From NCBI GenBank assembly GCA_015066205.1, contig SVOV01000023.1, positions 1-38,536 on the forward strand: a DNA stretch of 38,536 nucleotides. Direction: 5' to 3'. The notes below the pieces were generated by a model. The model did no database searches. It saw nothing but the letters and a program-made list of their open reading frames with translations, and was not told where the DNA came from. Of the stretch, positions 14,761-22,595 are shown piece by piece; within the stretch, counting starts at the first letter, position 1, and each line of letters opens with the position of its first letter. The position numbers were made by a program, and so were the translations under genes. Source of the stretch: Oscillospiraceae bacterium. Its GTDB lineage: Bacteria > Bacillota > Clostridia > Oscillospirales > Acutalibacteraceae.

Positions 14761-16548
14761 ATGAAGCCTATTATTTTGAAAAGCACTCTTGCGAGAGAAG
14801 TCAGTTTTTATGATAAGTATTCGTCATCGGTGCCCAAGGAATTATATTTAGTGAAAAAAGAAGCACCCGAGCTTTCAGATGTATGGTATCCTCTGCCATC
14901 AAGAAAGAAGGACTATACCTGTTTTGCGAAAGACGGAGATGTTCTTTGGATGGGAGCTCCCAACGGACTTACAAGATATGATAAAAATGCAGAAAACGAT
15001 ACCGATAAGGTTATGTTCTTTTCTGCTACAAGAGATCTTCCCGATAATGATGTAAGAGCAATTCTCAAAGCAGAAGACGGTGTATGGGTAATGACCGCCA
15101 CGGGTGTGGTTCATATTGTTCTTCGTGAGATCTCAGGTGAGGAAAAGGCTCTGAGAATGACCGAGGAAACAGAAAAATATGTTTCAAGAAGAGGTATGTG
15201 CACTCAGAGAAGCCTTACCGTTCCGAGAGAGCTTTCCTCGGTTGTGCCCTACGGACATTCCGATAACTCGGGAAGCTTTACCTGTGCATTTGCGGTAGGT
15301 GAGCTTTGTAGGTATGCCGTTATGAAGAAAAAGTACGGCGAAAACGATGAAAGAACAATAAAGGCCCGCGCATCCGCAGTCAGAGCCACAGAAGCTTGTA
15401 TGCTTCTTATGTATATCCCTTGCCGCGGTGACGGCTTCGTCGCAAGAACTTATCTTGTTCCCACAGAGCCTGTCCCCGATGACGGACTTTTCTACAGAAT
15501 AACAGGGGATAAGGCGGTTTGCGTTCCCACAACGGACAGCAAGAAAAAGGGTCTTGCAGGTAAAGAAATTTATGCAGGTGCAGAAATTCCCAAAAGACTT
15601 TCCCATCTTTATGAGGATATCGGCTACACAAAGGACGGCCTTGTTTATAAGGGAGACACAAGCTCCGACGAAATAACCCACCAGTATCTTCTTATGTATT
15701 TCTTCCACGAGATCATGGGTGAAGAGGACAAGGAGCTTGATGAGATCGTCTGTAACGCCGCAAAAAATACATTGAAGCACATCATTGACCACGGCTTTGA
15801 ATTCCACGAAACCTCAACAGGCAAGCCCACTACCTGGGCAAAATGGAGCAAGTCATATTTCAGTCAGCCTCTCGGCTGGTCAGACGGCTGTCTTAATGCA
15901 ACAGAGCTTCTTATGTATCTCAAGGTCACAATGCATATATCAGGCGAAAAGGGACTCTGGGAGGAAACCTATAATAAGCTTGTAAATGAAGAGGGCTATG
16001 CAAGGCTTACCTCTCTTCATAATGAAAGATTCTTTGTTTCGTCAATTTTCGAGGGTGTTGAGCCCGTCGAGGGACTTATGTACGGCGACAATATGCTTGC
16101 AACCTGTTCCTATTGGCTTCTTATCAGCCTTGAAGACAATGAAGAGCTCAAGGAGCTTTACAAAAAGGGCTACAGAGGCTGGAACGGTACCTTCCGCCGT
16201 GAGCATAATCCCGCATATGACATTCCCTTTATGCTCTCTTGTCCCGAGGATGAAATAGATACCGATGCTCTTTCCGACTGGTTCAGAAGAGTAGGTATTA
16301 CAAGACTTGTCACATCCGTCGGTGTTTCCTCTCGTTATGATGTTCCCTGCCGCAGACGCTTCGGCGGTGAAAAGGAAACATCCTGGAGAATTGCACCCGA
16401 TGAATTCCCCATTTCAAAATATGACAGAAACCCCTATGCTTACAGAGATCACGAGGGCGGAAGAGATTGCTATCAGGTAGAAAGCGCATATATCTACACC
16501 TTCGCTTACTGGCTCGGCAGATACTACGGACTTATTGAGGAGGAATAA
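14761..16548 (+). CDS. Unrecognised propeller-like plus helical protein paired with GH38
   Basis: A 595-residue protein with no signal peptide. AAGGGG at 14749-14754 fixes the start at 14761. Residues 51-119 hold two blades resembling the two-component-regulator propeller repeat (DGDVLWMGAPNGLTRYD; EDGVWVMTATGVVHI). From about 190 to 590 the protein is mostly helical with aromatic- and acid-rich loops (TWAKWSKS, LGWSDGCLN, YGDNMLATCSYW, EHNPAYD), reminiscent of an (alpha/alpha)6 barrel of glycan-active enzymes. I cannot assign a family. It ends 3 bases before the alpha-mannosidase, whose ribosome site lies inside this gene, so the two are translated together. A cytosolic role in mannoside breakdown is inferred from that pairing. 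Confidence 0.7.
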   Translation: MKPIILKSTLAREVSFYDKYSSSVPKELYLVKKEAPELSDVWYPLPSRKKDYTCFAKDGDVLWMGAPNGLTRYDKNAENDTDKVMFFSATRDLPDNDVRAILKAEDGVWVMTATGVVHIVLREISGEEKALRMTEETEKYVSRRGMCTQRSLTVPRELSSVVPYGHSDNSGSFTCAFAVGELCRYAVMKKKYGENDERTIKARASAVRATEACMLLMYIPCRGDGFVARTYLVPTEPVPDDGLFYRITGDKAVCVPTTDSKKKGLAGKEIYAGAEIPKRLSHLYEDIGYTKDGLVYKGDTSSDEITHQYLLMYFFHEIMGEEDKELDEIVCNAAKNTLKHIIDHGFEFHETSTGKPTTWAKWSKSYFSQPLGWSDGCLNATELLMYLKVTMHISGEKGLWEETYNKLVNEEGYARLTSLHNERFFVSSIFEGVEPVEGLMYGDNMLATCSYWLLISLEDNEELKELYKKGYRGWNGTFRREHNPAYDIPFMLSCPEDEIDTDALSDWFRRVGITRLVTSVGVSSRYDVPCRRRFGGEKETSWRIAPDEFPISKYDRNPYAYRDHEGGRDCYQVESAYIYTFAYWLGRYYGLIEEE

Positions 16549-16551
16549 ACA

Positions 16552-19026
16552 ATGGCTGATACATCAAGAATTCATCTTATCGGTAATGCTCATCTTGACC
16601 CCATATGGCTGTGGCGCTGGCAGGAGGGCTGCGGAGAGGTTCTTCAGACCTTCAGAAGCGCACTTGACAGACTCAATGAATATGATGACTTTGTTTTTAC
16701 CTGCTCATCTGCCGCATATTATAAGTGGGTTGAGGAAATTGATCCCGATATGTTCGCTGAAATAACAGAGCGTGTAAAGCAGGGAAGATGGGTACCCGTA
16801 AACGGCTGGTGGGTACAGCCCGACTGCAATATGCCCTCAGGCGAATCCTTTGCCCGTCAGGCTCTCTATTCACAGCTTTACTATTATGAAAAATTCGGAA
16901 AGATCTGTACAACAGGCTATAATGTAGACTCCTTCGGTCATAACGCTATGCTTCCCCAGCTTCTTTTCAAGGGCGGAATGTCAAGCTATGTTTTCCAGCG
17001 TCCCACTCCCAATGAGAATCCAAATATCCCCGTAACCTTTATATGGGAAAGCGCCGACGGCTCAAAGGTGCTTACATACCGTCTTCCCCACGGATATGCC
17101 GATACGGGAAAAAGAGGTATTGACGGCGGACTTGAGTGTGCGGAAGAGTTTATTAATGAAACAGGCCACGGTATGATGCTGTTCTACGGTGTCGGTAACC
17201 ACGGCGGCGGCCCCACAAGAGCAGATATTGAATATCTTAAGGAAAATATGGTAAGAGAGGGCTATCACAGACTTAAATTCTCCTCTCCCGATGACTATTT
17301 CAAGGCTCTTACAATTCAGTTCCCCGATCTTCCCTTATGGAAGGATGAGCTTCAGCATCACGCAAGCGGCTGCTACAGTGCAACAAGCCTTGTTAAAAAG
17401 CTGAACCGTCAGGCAGAAAACTCCCTTTTTGCATCCGAAGCCTTTTCAACGGTTGCAAACAAGGAATATAAGATGGAAGCAAAGACCGAGGATTTCAAGA
17501 CCGCCTGGAGAGAGGTATGCTTCAATCAGTTCCACGATATTCTTTGCGGCTGCTCCATAATGGAGGCTTATGACGATGTCAGAGATTCCATGGGACACGC
17601 TATGAATATTTCCGCAAAAATTTATAATGAAGCAGTGCTTCGTATTGCAAGAAAAATTGATACCTGGATAGACGGAGTTTCAGATCCCGTTAGTACAGAG
17701 GTCAGAAACCAGAGCTGCGGCAGCTTCCCCCGTCCCGTTGTTGTATTTAACCCCCACTCCTTTGATATAGAGCTTCCCGTAAGAGCATATAATGCTTCAA
17801 GTTGTGTCAAGGACTCCGACGGAAATGATGTTCCTTTCCAGAATGTTCGTTCCTCCCGTTCAAATGACTCTCATATGGATACCTGCTTCGTTGCAAAGGT
17901 TCCGGCTCTCGGCTACAGCACCTACTGGCTTACCTGGTGGAGAGAGGAAGACGAGGTAAATTCTGTATGCTCCGATGTGACGGCAGATGGACTTGCGGTT
18001 GAAAACAAGTATATCAAGGCTGTTTTCTCTGAAAAGACAGGCTCAATTATAAGCCTTATAAATAAGGAAACAGGCTTTGATTATGCAAGCTCCGAAAGGG
18101 GCGTTGCTGTTCCCACAGTAATAGACGATCACGAAACAGACACCTGGGCGCACAATGTATTTACCTTCCATAACATAAAGGGTATTATGGAGTGCGAGAG
18201 CGTTGAGCTTATTGAAAAAGGCCCCGCCCGTGCACTTGTTCGGGTAAAGCATAAATTCGGTGAATCCCACCTGACACAGGATTTCATTTTAGGTGCTTCC
18301 TCAAAGGTTCTTCGTGTAAAATGTAAGGCAATATGGCAGGAAGATTTCACTCTTCTTAAGATGAGCTTCCCCGTAACGGGTGAAAATGCAGAAAACACCT
18401 ATGAAATTCCCGCAGGCTTCATAAAGCGTCCCACAAACGGCGAGGAAGAGCCCACAGGCCGTTGGGGTGCAATTTCCTTTGATAACGGAGGAAGAAGAGC
18501 TCTCGGTATCATAAATGACAGCAAATATTCATATGACTGTCCCGGAAACGATCTCAGAATCACTCTTATCAGAAATGTAATTTTTGCAGATCACTATTCC
18601 CACCGTCCCGCCGCTGATTTCAATTTCACGGATGAGGGCAAGCAGACCTTTGAATACGGTATTTTCCTTTGTGACGGAGAACCCGAAAAGAACGGCATCA
18701 CAAAAGAAGCCGCCCTCTTCAATGTCCGTCCCGTTCTCGTTCCCGAAAGCTATCATAAGGGAACCGAGCCTCAGAAAAAGAGATTTATCTGCTGCGATAA
18801 GGATAATGTCATTATGACCGCCTTCAAGCTCAGCGAAGACGGCTCAGGCGATACGGTAATGCGCTTCTATGAAACCTCAGGCAAGGAAACAAGAGTAAAC
18901 ATCGTCTGCGATATGCTCGACTGTGGCTTCAAGGCAGATTTCGGAGCAAATGAGATAAAAACCTTCCGTGTTGATAAAGACGGCAGGGTAACAGAAGAAA
19001 ACTTCCTCGAGGGCTGTGTAAACTGA
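16552..19026 (+). CDS. Cytosolic GH38 alpha-mannosidase
   Basis: An 824-residue glycoside hydrolase family 38 enzyme that releases alpha-mannose with retention, using a zinc-bound active site. The N-terminal domain starts with NAHLDPIWLW, giving zinc ligands H14 and D16. The nucleophile is D126 in YNVDSFGH. A later GNHGGGPT block (near 217) and a central helical region with FHDILCG (near 327) are typical, followed by the beta-rich C-terminal domains. No signal peptide is present, so the substrates are imported oligosaccharides; MngB is a comparable enzyme. It is coupled to the preceding unrecognised gene. Confidence 0.93.
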   Translation: MADTSRIHLIGNAHLDPIWLWRWQEGCGEVLQTFRSALDRLNEYDDFVFTCSSAAYYKWVEEIDPDMFAEITERVKQGRWVPVNGWWVQPDCNMPSGESFARQALYSQLYYYEKFGKICTTGYNVDSFGHNAMLPQLLFKGGMSSYVFQRPTPNENPNIPVTFIWESADGSKVLTYRLPHGYADTGKRGIDGGLECAEEFINETGHGMMLFYGVGNHGGGPTRADIEYLKENMVREGYHRLKFSSPDDYFKALTIQFPDLPLWKDELQHHASGCYSATSLVKKLNRQAENSLFASEAFSTVANKEYKMEAKTEDFKTAWREVCFNQFHDILCGCSIMEAYDDVRDSMGHAMNISAKIYNEAVLRIARKIDTWIDGVSDPVSTEVRNQSCGSFPRPVVVFNPHSFDIELPVRAYNASSCVKDSDGNDVPFQNVRSSRSNDSHMDTCFVAKVPALGYSTYWLTWWREEDEVNSVCSDVTADGLAVENKYIKAVFSEKTGSIISLINKETGFDYASSERGVAVPTVIDDHETDTWAHNVFTFHNIKGIMECESVELIEKGPARALVRVKHKFGESHLTQDFILGASSKVLRVKCKAIWQEDFTLLKMSFPVTGENAENTYEIPAGFIKRPTNGEEEPTGRWGAISFDNGGRRALGIINDSKYSYDCPGNDLRITLIRNVIFADHYSHRPAADFNFTDEGKQTFEYGIFLCDGEPEKNGITKEAALFNVRPVLVPESYHKGTEPQKKRFICCDKDNVIMTAFKLSEDGSGDTVMRFYETSGKETRVNIVCDMLDCGFKADFGANEIKTFRVDKDGRVTEENFLEGCVN

Positions 19027-19063
19027 CCCGTTTGCCCCGAACTGCAGAAATATGATACAAACA

Positions 19064-19099
19064 AAAAAGTGCAGAAGCATTCAAGCTTCTGCACTTTTT
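19064..19099. terminator. Bidirectional terminator between GH38 and DAHP synthase
   Basis: AAAAAGTGCAGAAGC (19064-19078) pairs perfectly with 19085-19099 across a 6-base loop. The A-foot and T-foot serve both converging genes. Confidence 0.9.
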
Positions 19100-19105
19100 A
19101 TGTAA

Positions 19106-20137
19106 TTATACCAGCTCTGCGATGTCGAGGATGAGCTTTTCTGTTTTCTCCCAGCCGAGGCAGGGGTCTGTAATTGAGCATCCGGGAATCTCGTCGGGGC
19201 CTATTTTCTGTGCACCGTCAATAAGATAGCTTTCAATAATAAAGCCCTTGACCATTCTTCCGATCTCGTCATTATGGCGCATTGAATGGAGAACCTCTTT
19301 AGCGATTCTCGGCTGTTCAAGATATTTCTTGCCCGAGTTTGAGTGGTTTGTATCAATGATACAGGCAGGATTCTCAAGTCCTGATTTATTGTAAAGCTCA
19401 CATAAATGTGAAAGGTCCTCATAGTGGTAATTTGGTATTGCCTCACCGTGCTTATTTACATAGCCTCTTAAAATTGCGTGGGCGAGGGGATTTCCCGTTG
19501 TTTCAACATCCCAGCCTCTGTATATGAATTCGTGAGAATGGTGAGCGGCTGTAATTGCGTTCATCATAACAGAAAGGTCGCCCGAGGTGGGATTCTTCAT
19601 TCCTACGGGAACGGTAATACCGCTTGAAACTAAGCGGTGTTCCTGATTCTCAACGCTTCTTGCACCTACCGCAACATAGCTCATAAGGTCGGAAAGATAA
19701 CGGTAGTTTGCAGGGTAAAGCATTTCATCAGCGGTTGAAAGACCGAGCTCTGTCAGAATTCTTGTATGAAGCTGTCTGATAGCAAGAATTCCCTTAAAGG
19801 GGTCAGGCTTTTCGTTGGGATCGGGCTGATGAAGCATTCCCTTGTATCCGTCACCTGTTGTTCTGGGTTTATTTGTATAAACACGGGGGATTATGATTAT
19901 TTTATCTCTTACCTCGTCCTGAACCTTGCGAAGGCGGGAGCAGTATTCAAATACCGCATCCTCTCTGTCCGCAGAGCAGGGGCCTATGATAAGAAGCTTC
20001 TTATTACTGTCACCCGTTAAAACAGCAGCGATGTTCTTATCTGTTTCTGCTTTTACCGCCGCAGCTCTTGCTGTTACGGGATAAAGCTCCTTTGCTTCCA
20101 TCGGTATCGGAAGCTTTTTCTTAAAATCCATTGCCAT
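19106..20137 (-). CDS. DAHP synthase, type I-alpha (AroG-like)
   Basis: A 343-residue enzyme condensing phosphoenolpyruvate and erythrose-4-phosphate to DAHP, the first step of the shikimate pathway. Landmarks are IIGPCSADRED near 50-60, YTNKPRTTGDGYKG near 87-100, a FIYRGWDVETTGNP block near 205-218 and DTNHSNSGKK near 265-275. The AroFGH-like I-alpha subfamily has an N-terminal extension used for feedback inhibition; which amino acid acts here cannot be read. It starts 11 bases after the M29 aminopeptidase stop with a GAGGTG site, so the two share a transcript. A second DAHP synthase of another subfamily heads the operon at the right end. Confidence 0.93.
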   Translation of the reverse strand: MAMDFKKKLPIPMEAKELYPVTARAAAVKAETDKNIAAVLTGDSNKKLLIIGPCSADREDAVFEYCSRLRKVQDEVRDKIIIIPRVYTNKPRTTGDGYKGMLHQPDPNEKPDPFKGILAIRQLHTRILTELGLSTADEMLYPANYRYLSDLMSYVAVGARSVENQEHRLVSSGITVPVGMKNPTSGDLSVMMNAITAAHHSHEFIYRGWDVETTGNPLAHAILRGYVNKHGEAIPNYHYEDLSHLCELYNKSGLENPACIIDTNHSNSGKKYLEQPRIAKEVLHSMRHNDEIGRMVKGFIIESYLIDGAQKIGPDEIPGCSITDPCLGWEKTEKLILDIAELV

Positions 20138-20148
20138 AAAAAATCACC

Positions 20149-21372
20149 TCAGCACCATTTGCCGTCTTTGAAGATCGGAACGGCTTTTCCGTCCTTGTAG
20201 CCCGTGATCTCTAAATCATCTGAGCCTATCATAAAATCAACATGAATCATACTGTCATTGATACCCAGTGCTCTGCACTCTTCATTAGTCTTGTCAAGAT
20301 GACCCTCAATACAGTCATTAAAGCCTGCACCGAGAGCAAGATGACAGCTTGCATTTTCATCAAAAAGAGTTTCGAGGAACAGAATACCGCTTTCGTTTAT
20401 GGGGCTGTTCTTCGGAATCAAAGCAAGCTCACCGAGCATACAGGCGGTCTCATCCATTGTTATCATTTTTGTAAGAAGCTCCTGTCCCTTTTCAGCTTCC
20501 CATTGAACGGCCTTGCCGTCCTTGAAGGTAATTGAAAAATTTTCAATGAGCTGACCCTCATAGGAGAGAGGCTTTGTTGACACGACCTTACCCTCGGCTT
20601 TTCCCGCCATAGGAGAGGTGAAGACCTCTTCCGTGGGAAGATTGGGATTGAAAACAACGCCCTGCTTTGTCATTTCACACCCGCCGCACCAGATTCCTTC
20701 GGGAATGAGCCATGCCTTGAAATCGGTGCCGTTGGAGCTTTTATAGTGAAGATAATCGAATTTATAAGAGTTGAGCCAGTCGCATTTTTCGCGAAGAGTT
20801 CTGTTATGCTCGTTCCATATTGCATCGGGATCGTTATCCTCTGTAATGTGAACGGTCTTCAGTATTTCATCCCACAGCCTGTTATAAGCCTGATACTTTG
20901 AAAGCTCGGGGAAAACTTTTTTTGCCCACTCATAGGAGGGAACAGCCGCAATAGTCCACTGATGGCGGTTTTCTATAGCATCTCTGTAGGGCTTGATTAT
21001 GGGATAACGGGCAATTCTTGCCTTTTGCATTTTTTCCTGATTTACGCCCTTAAGACCGTCGGGATCCTCACTGAGAATATATATTCTGCAGGGGAGCTCC
21101 TCTGTCATAAGCTTCAGTTTTTCCTCTTCCCATTTTTCGACCTTTGAAAGAGATTTAAGTGTTCTGTGGCGGTATTCCAGCTTTGTTATGGACTGATACT
21201 CCCATTCGAGGGATACTTTTGATGCCCCCGCTTTATAGCATTCGTCAACAAGAATCGTAATGAATTCATACTGATCAACGCTTGCATAAAGCTTTGCGGG
21301 CTGGTTCTTCTGAATATTTGCGCCCTTTCTTGCAATAAGACGGGCATATTTTCTCATAATTGTTTTTTTCAA
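20149..21372 (-). CDS. M29 family aminopeptidase
   Basis: A 407-residue cytosolic metallopeptidase of the thermophilic aminopeptidase (PepS/AmpS) family, which trims N-terminal residues from peptides. Motifs carrying metal ligands are NPNLPTEEVFTSP near 250, the ENASCHLALGAG segment near 342 and IHVDFMIGS near 378. I prefer a TTG start at 21372: GGATGTGAT, one mismatch from the ideal Shine-Dalgarno, lies 7 bases upstream, while the ATG at 21357 has no ribosome site. The length then matches the family's usual 400-410. It is the first gene of a two-gene operon with DAHP synthase; the pairing has no obvious metabolic reason. Confidence 0.85.
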   Translation of the reverse strand: MKKTIMRKYARLIARKGANIQKNQPAKLYASVDQYEFITILVDECYKAGASKVSLEWEYQSITKLEYRHRTLKSLSKVEKWEEEKLKLMTEELPCRIYILSEDPDGLKGVNQEKMQKARIARYPIIKPYRDAIENRHQWTIAAVPSYEWAKKVFPELSKYQAYNRLWDEILKTVHITEDNDPDAIWNEHNRTLREKCDWLNSYKFDYLHYKSSNGTDFKAWLIPEGIWCGGCEMTKQGVVFNPNLPTEEVFTSPMAGKAEGKVVSTKPLSYEGQLIENFSITFKDGKAVQWEAEKGQELLTKMITMDETACMLGELALIPKNSPINESGILFLETLFDENASCHLALGAGFNDCIEGHLDKTNEECRALGINDSMIHVDFMIGSDDLEITGYKDGKAVPIFKDGKWC

Positions 21373-21406
21373 AAAATCACATCCGTATTTATGAAATATA
21401 ATAAGA

Positions 21407-21435
21407 ATTTTATCATTTTCAGTATGGTTTTGCAA
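21407..21435 (-). promoter_or_regulatory. Promoter of the M29 aminopeptidase-DAHP synthase operon
   Basis: On the - strand, TTGCAA (21435-21430), a 17-bp spacer and TAAAAT (21412-21407). The leader is too short for a T-box or trp-type attenuator. Confidence 0.6.
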
Positions 21436-21509
21436 TATTAATATCATACAAAAATTACAAAAAACAGGACAAAAGTTACATTAAGTAAATAATAAATTTA
21501 TGTGTGGTA

Positions 21510-21518
21510 TGATATAAT
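21510..21518 (+). promoter_or_regulatory. Extended -10 promoter of the lipid kinase gene
   Basis: TGATATAAT at 21510-21518 is an extended -10 element. No -35 box is evident. The ribosome site AAGGAGG follows at 21530-21536. Confidence 0.6.
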
Positions 21519-21542
21519 TGATAAAAAATAAGGAGGAATGCT

Positions 21543-22463
21543 ATGAATTTCAGTATTATCTATAATCCCATTGCAACAAAGTTTTCTCAGGCAGCACTTG
21601 ACCATCTTATCTTCAAGTTCGTTGAAAGAGGTCTTAAGCTTAACACTATAGCAAAAAGTGAATATTCGGGACATGTTATCAAGCTTATAAAGGAGCTTGA
21701 CCCCGTGTCGGATTATCTTATAACTTTCGGCGGTGACGGAACTGTAAATGAAGCATTCCGTGCCTTTAATGAAATAGAACAGCACAGTGTATATGCACAT
21801 ATTTCCGTAGGTACAACAAATGATATGGCAAACAATTTCAACCTTTACAGAAAGGATGCCATAAAGAGTATTGACAAGCTTGCAGAAAAAGGCAAGGAGA
21901 CCGTAATGGATTCTCTTATTGTAAACGGCGAGCCTGTATGCTATGTTTCTTCCTTCGGTTATATTGCAGCAGTTCCGTATCTTGTAAATCCCACTCTCAA
22001 AAAGAAGCTGGGACACAGCGCCTATGTAGTAGCCGCTCTTCCTCCTCTTATGAGAGGACCTCAGAAAATAAAGGCTACATATACTGCAAACGGAAAGACA
22101 AAGGATACAAATATTCTTCTTGCTCTTATAACAACATCAAAGGGAATGGGCGGTATCACGCTTTATAATGATGTTGATCTCAATGACGGAAAATTCGAGG
22201 TTTGTCTTATTCACGATATCACACCTGCTCTTATTGCAAAGATTTTCGGTGAATATCTGACTGACAGTATCGACCTTTCAAAGTACCTTGAATATGCCGA
22301 TGTATTTTCAACAGACGAGCTTCATATCAAGTTCACAGGTGTTCTTCCCTATGATGATCTTGATAATGACGGCAATAAGGCAAGCTTCAGCCTTACTCTT
22401 CACGAGAATGAGCTTCATTACACGATGGGTAAAAAGATAAAGATTCTTATGCCCGAAAACTGA
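21543..22463 (+). CDS. Diacylglycerol/lipid kinase family protein
   Basis: A 306-residue cytosolic enzyme of the DgkB/YegS kinase family, which phosphorylates diacylglycerol or related lipids. The phosphate-binding motif GGDGTVNE is at 63-70 and the second loop GTTNDMA is near 98-104. The N-terminal YNPIA is the usual substrate-side start. A probable role is recycling diacylglycerol released during lipoteichoic acid or lipid turnover. It is monocistronic, with its own promoter and terminator. Confidence 0.88.
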   Translation: MNFSIIYNPIATKFSQAALDHLIFKFVERGLKLNTIAKSEYSGHVIKLIKELDPVSDYLITFGGDGTVNEAFRAFNEIEQHSVYAHISVGTTNDMANNFNLYRKDAIKSIDKLAEKGKETVMDSLIVNGEPVCYVSSFGYIAAVPYLVNPTLKKKLGHSAYVVAALPPLMRGPQKIKATYTANGKTKDTNILLALITTSKGMGGITLYNDVDLNDGKFEVCLIHDITPALIAKIFGEYLTDSIDLSKYLEYADVFSTDELHIKFTGVLPYDDLDNDGNKASFSLTLHENELHYTMGKKIKILMPEN

Positions 22464-22470
22464 TTGTCTT

Positions 22471-22517
22471 AACAGAGCTTATACCTGATATGGATATAAG
22501 CTCTGTTTTTTTTTTGC
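22471..22517 (+). terminator. Terminator after the lipid kinase gene
   Basis: AACAGAGCTTATA (22471-22483) pairs with 22495-22507 across an 11-base loop, followed by about ten T residues. Confidence 0.9.
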
Positions 22518-22528
22518 TTTATTGCCGA

Positions 22529-22557
22529 TTGACAGGTGTTCTTTTTATTGGTATGAT
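22529..22557 (+). promoter_or_regulatory. Promoter of the DUF4838 gene
   Basis: TTGACA (22529-22534), a 17-bp spacer and TATGAT (22552-22557), followed by the ribosome site GGAGGAG at 22581-22587. Confidence 0.75.
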
Positions 22558-22595
22558 TACAATAAAGGATAAATTTTTTCGGAGGAGAAACGGGT

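Noticed and set aside
15184-15807. - strand open frame of about 207 codons
   Set aside because: It is antisense to the gene at 14761-16548, which has a ribosome site, repeats and an operon partner. The antisense frame shows no family features.
21373-21412. T-box or amino-acid attenuator ahead of the aminopeptidase-DAHP synthase operon
   Set aside because: The leader from the promoter to the start codon is only about 30-40 bases and has no terminator hairpin or leader peptide.
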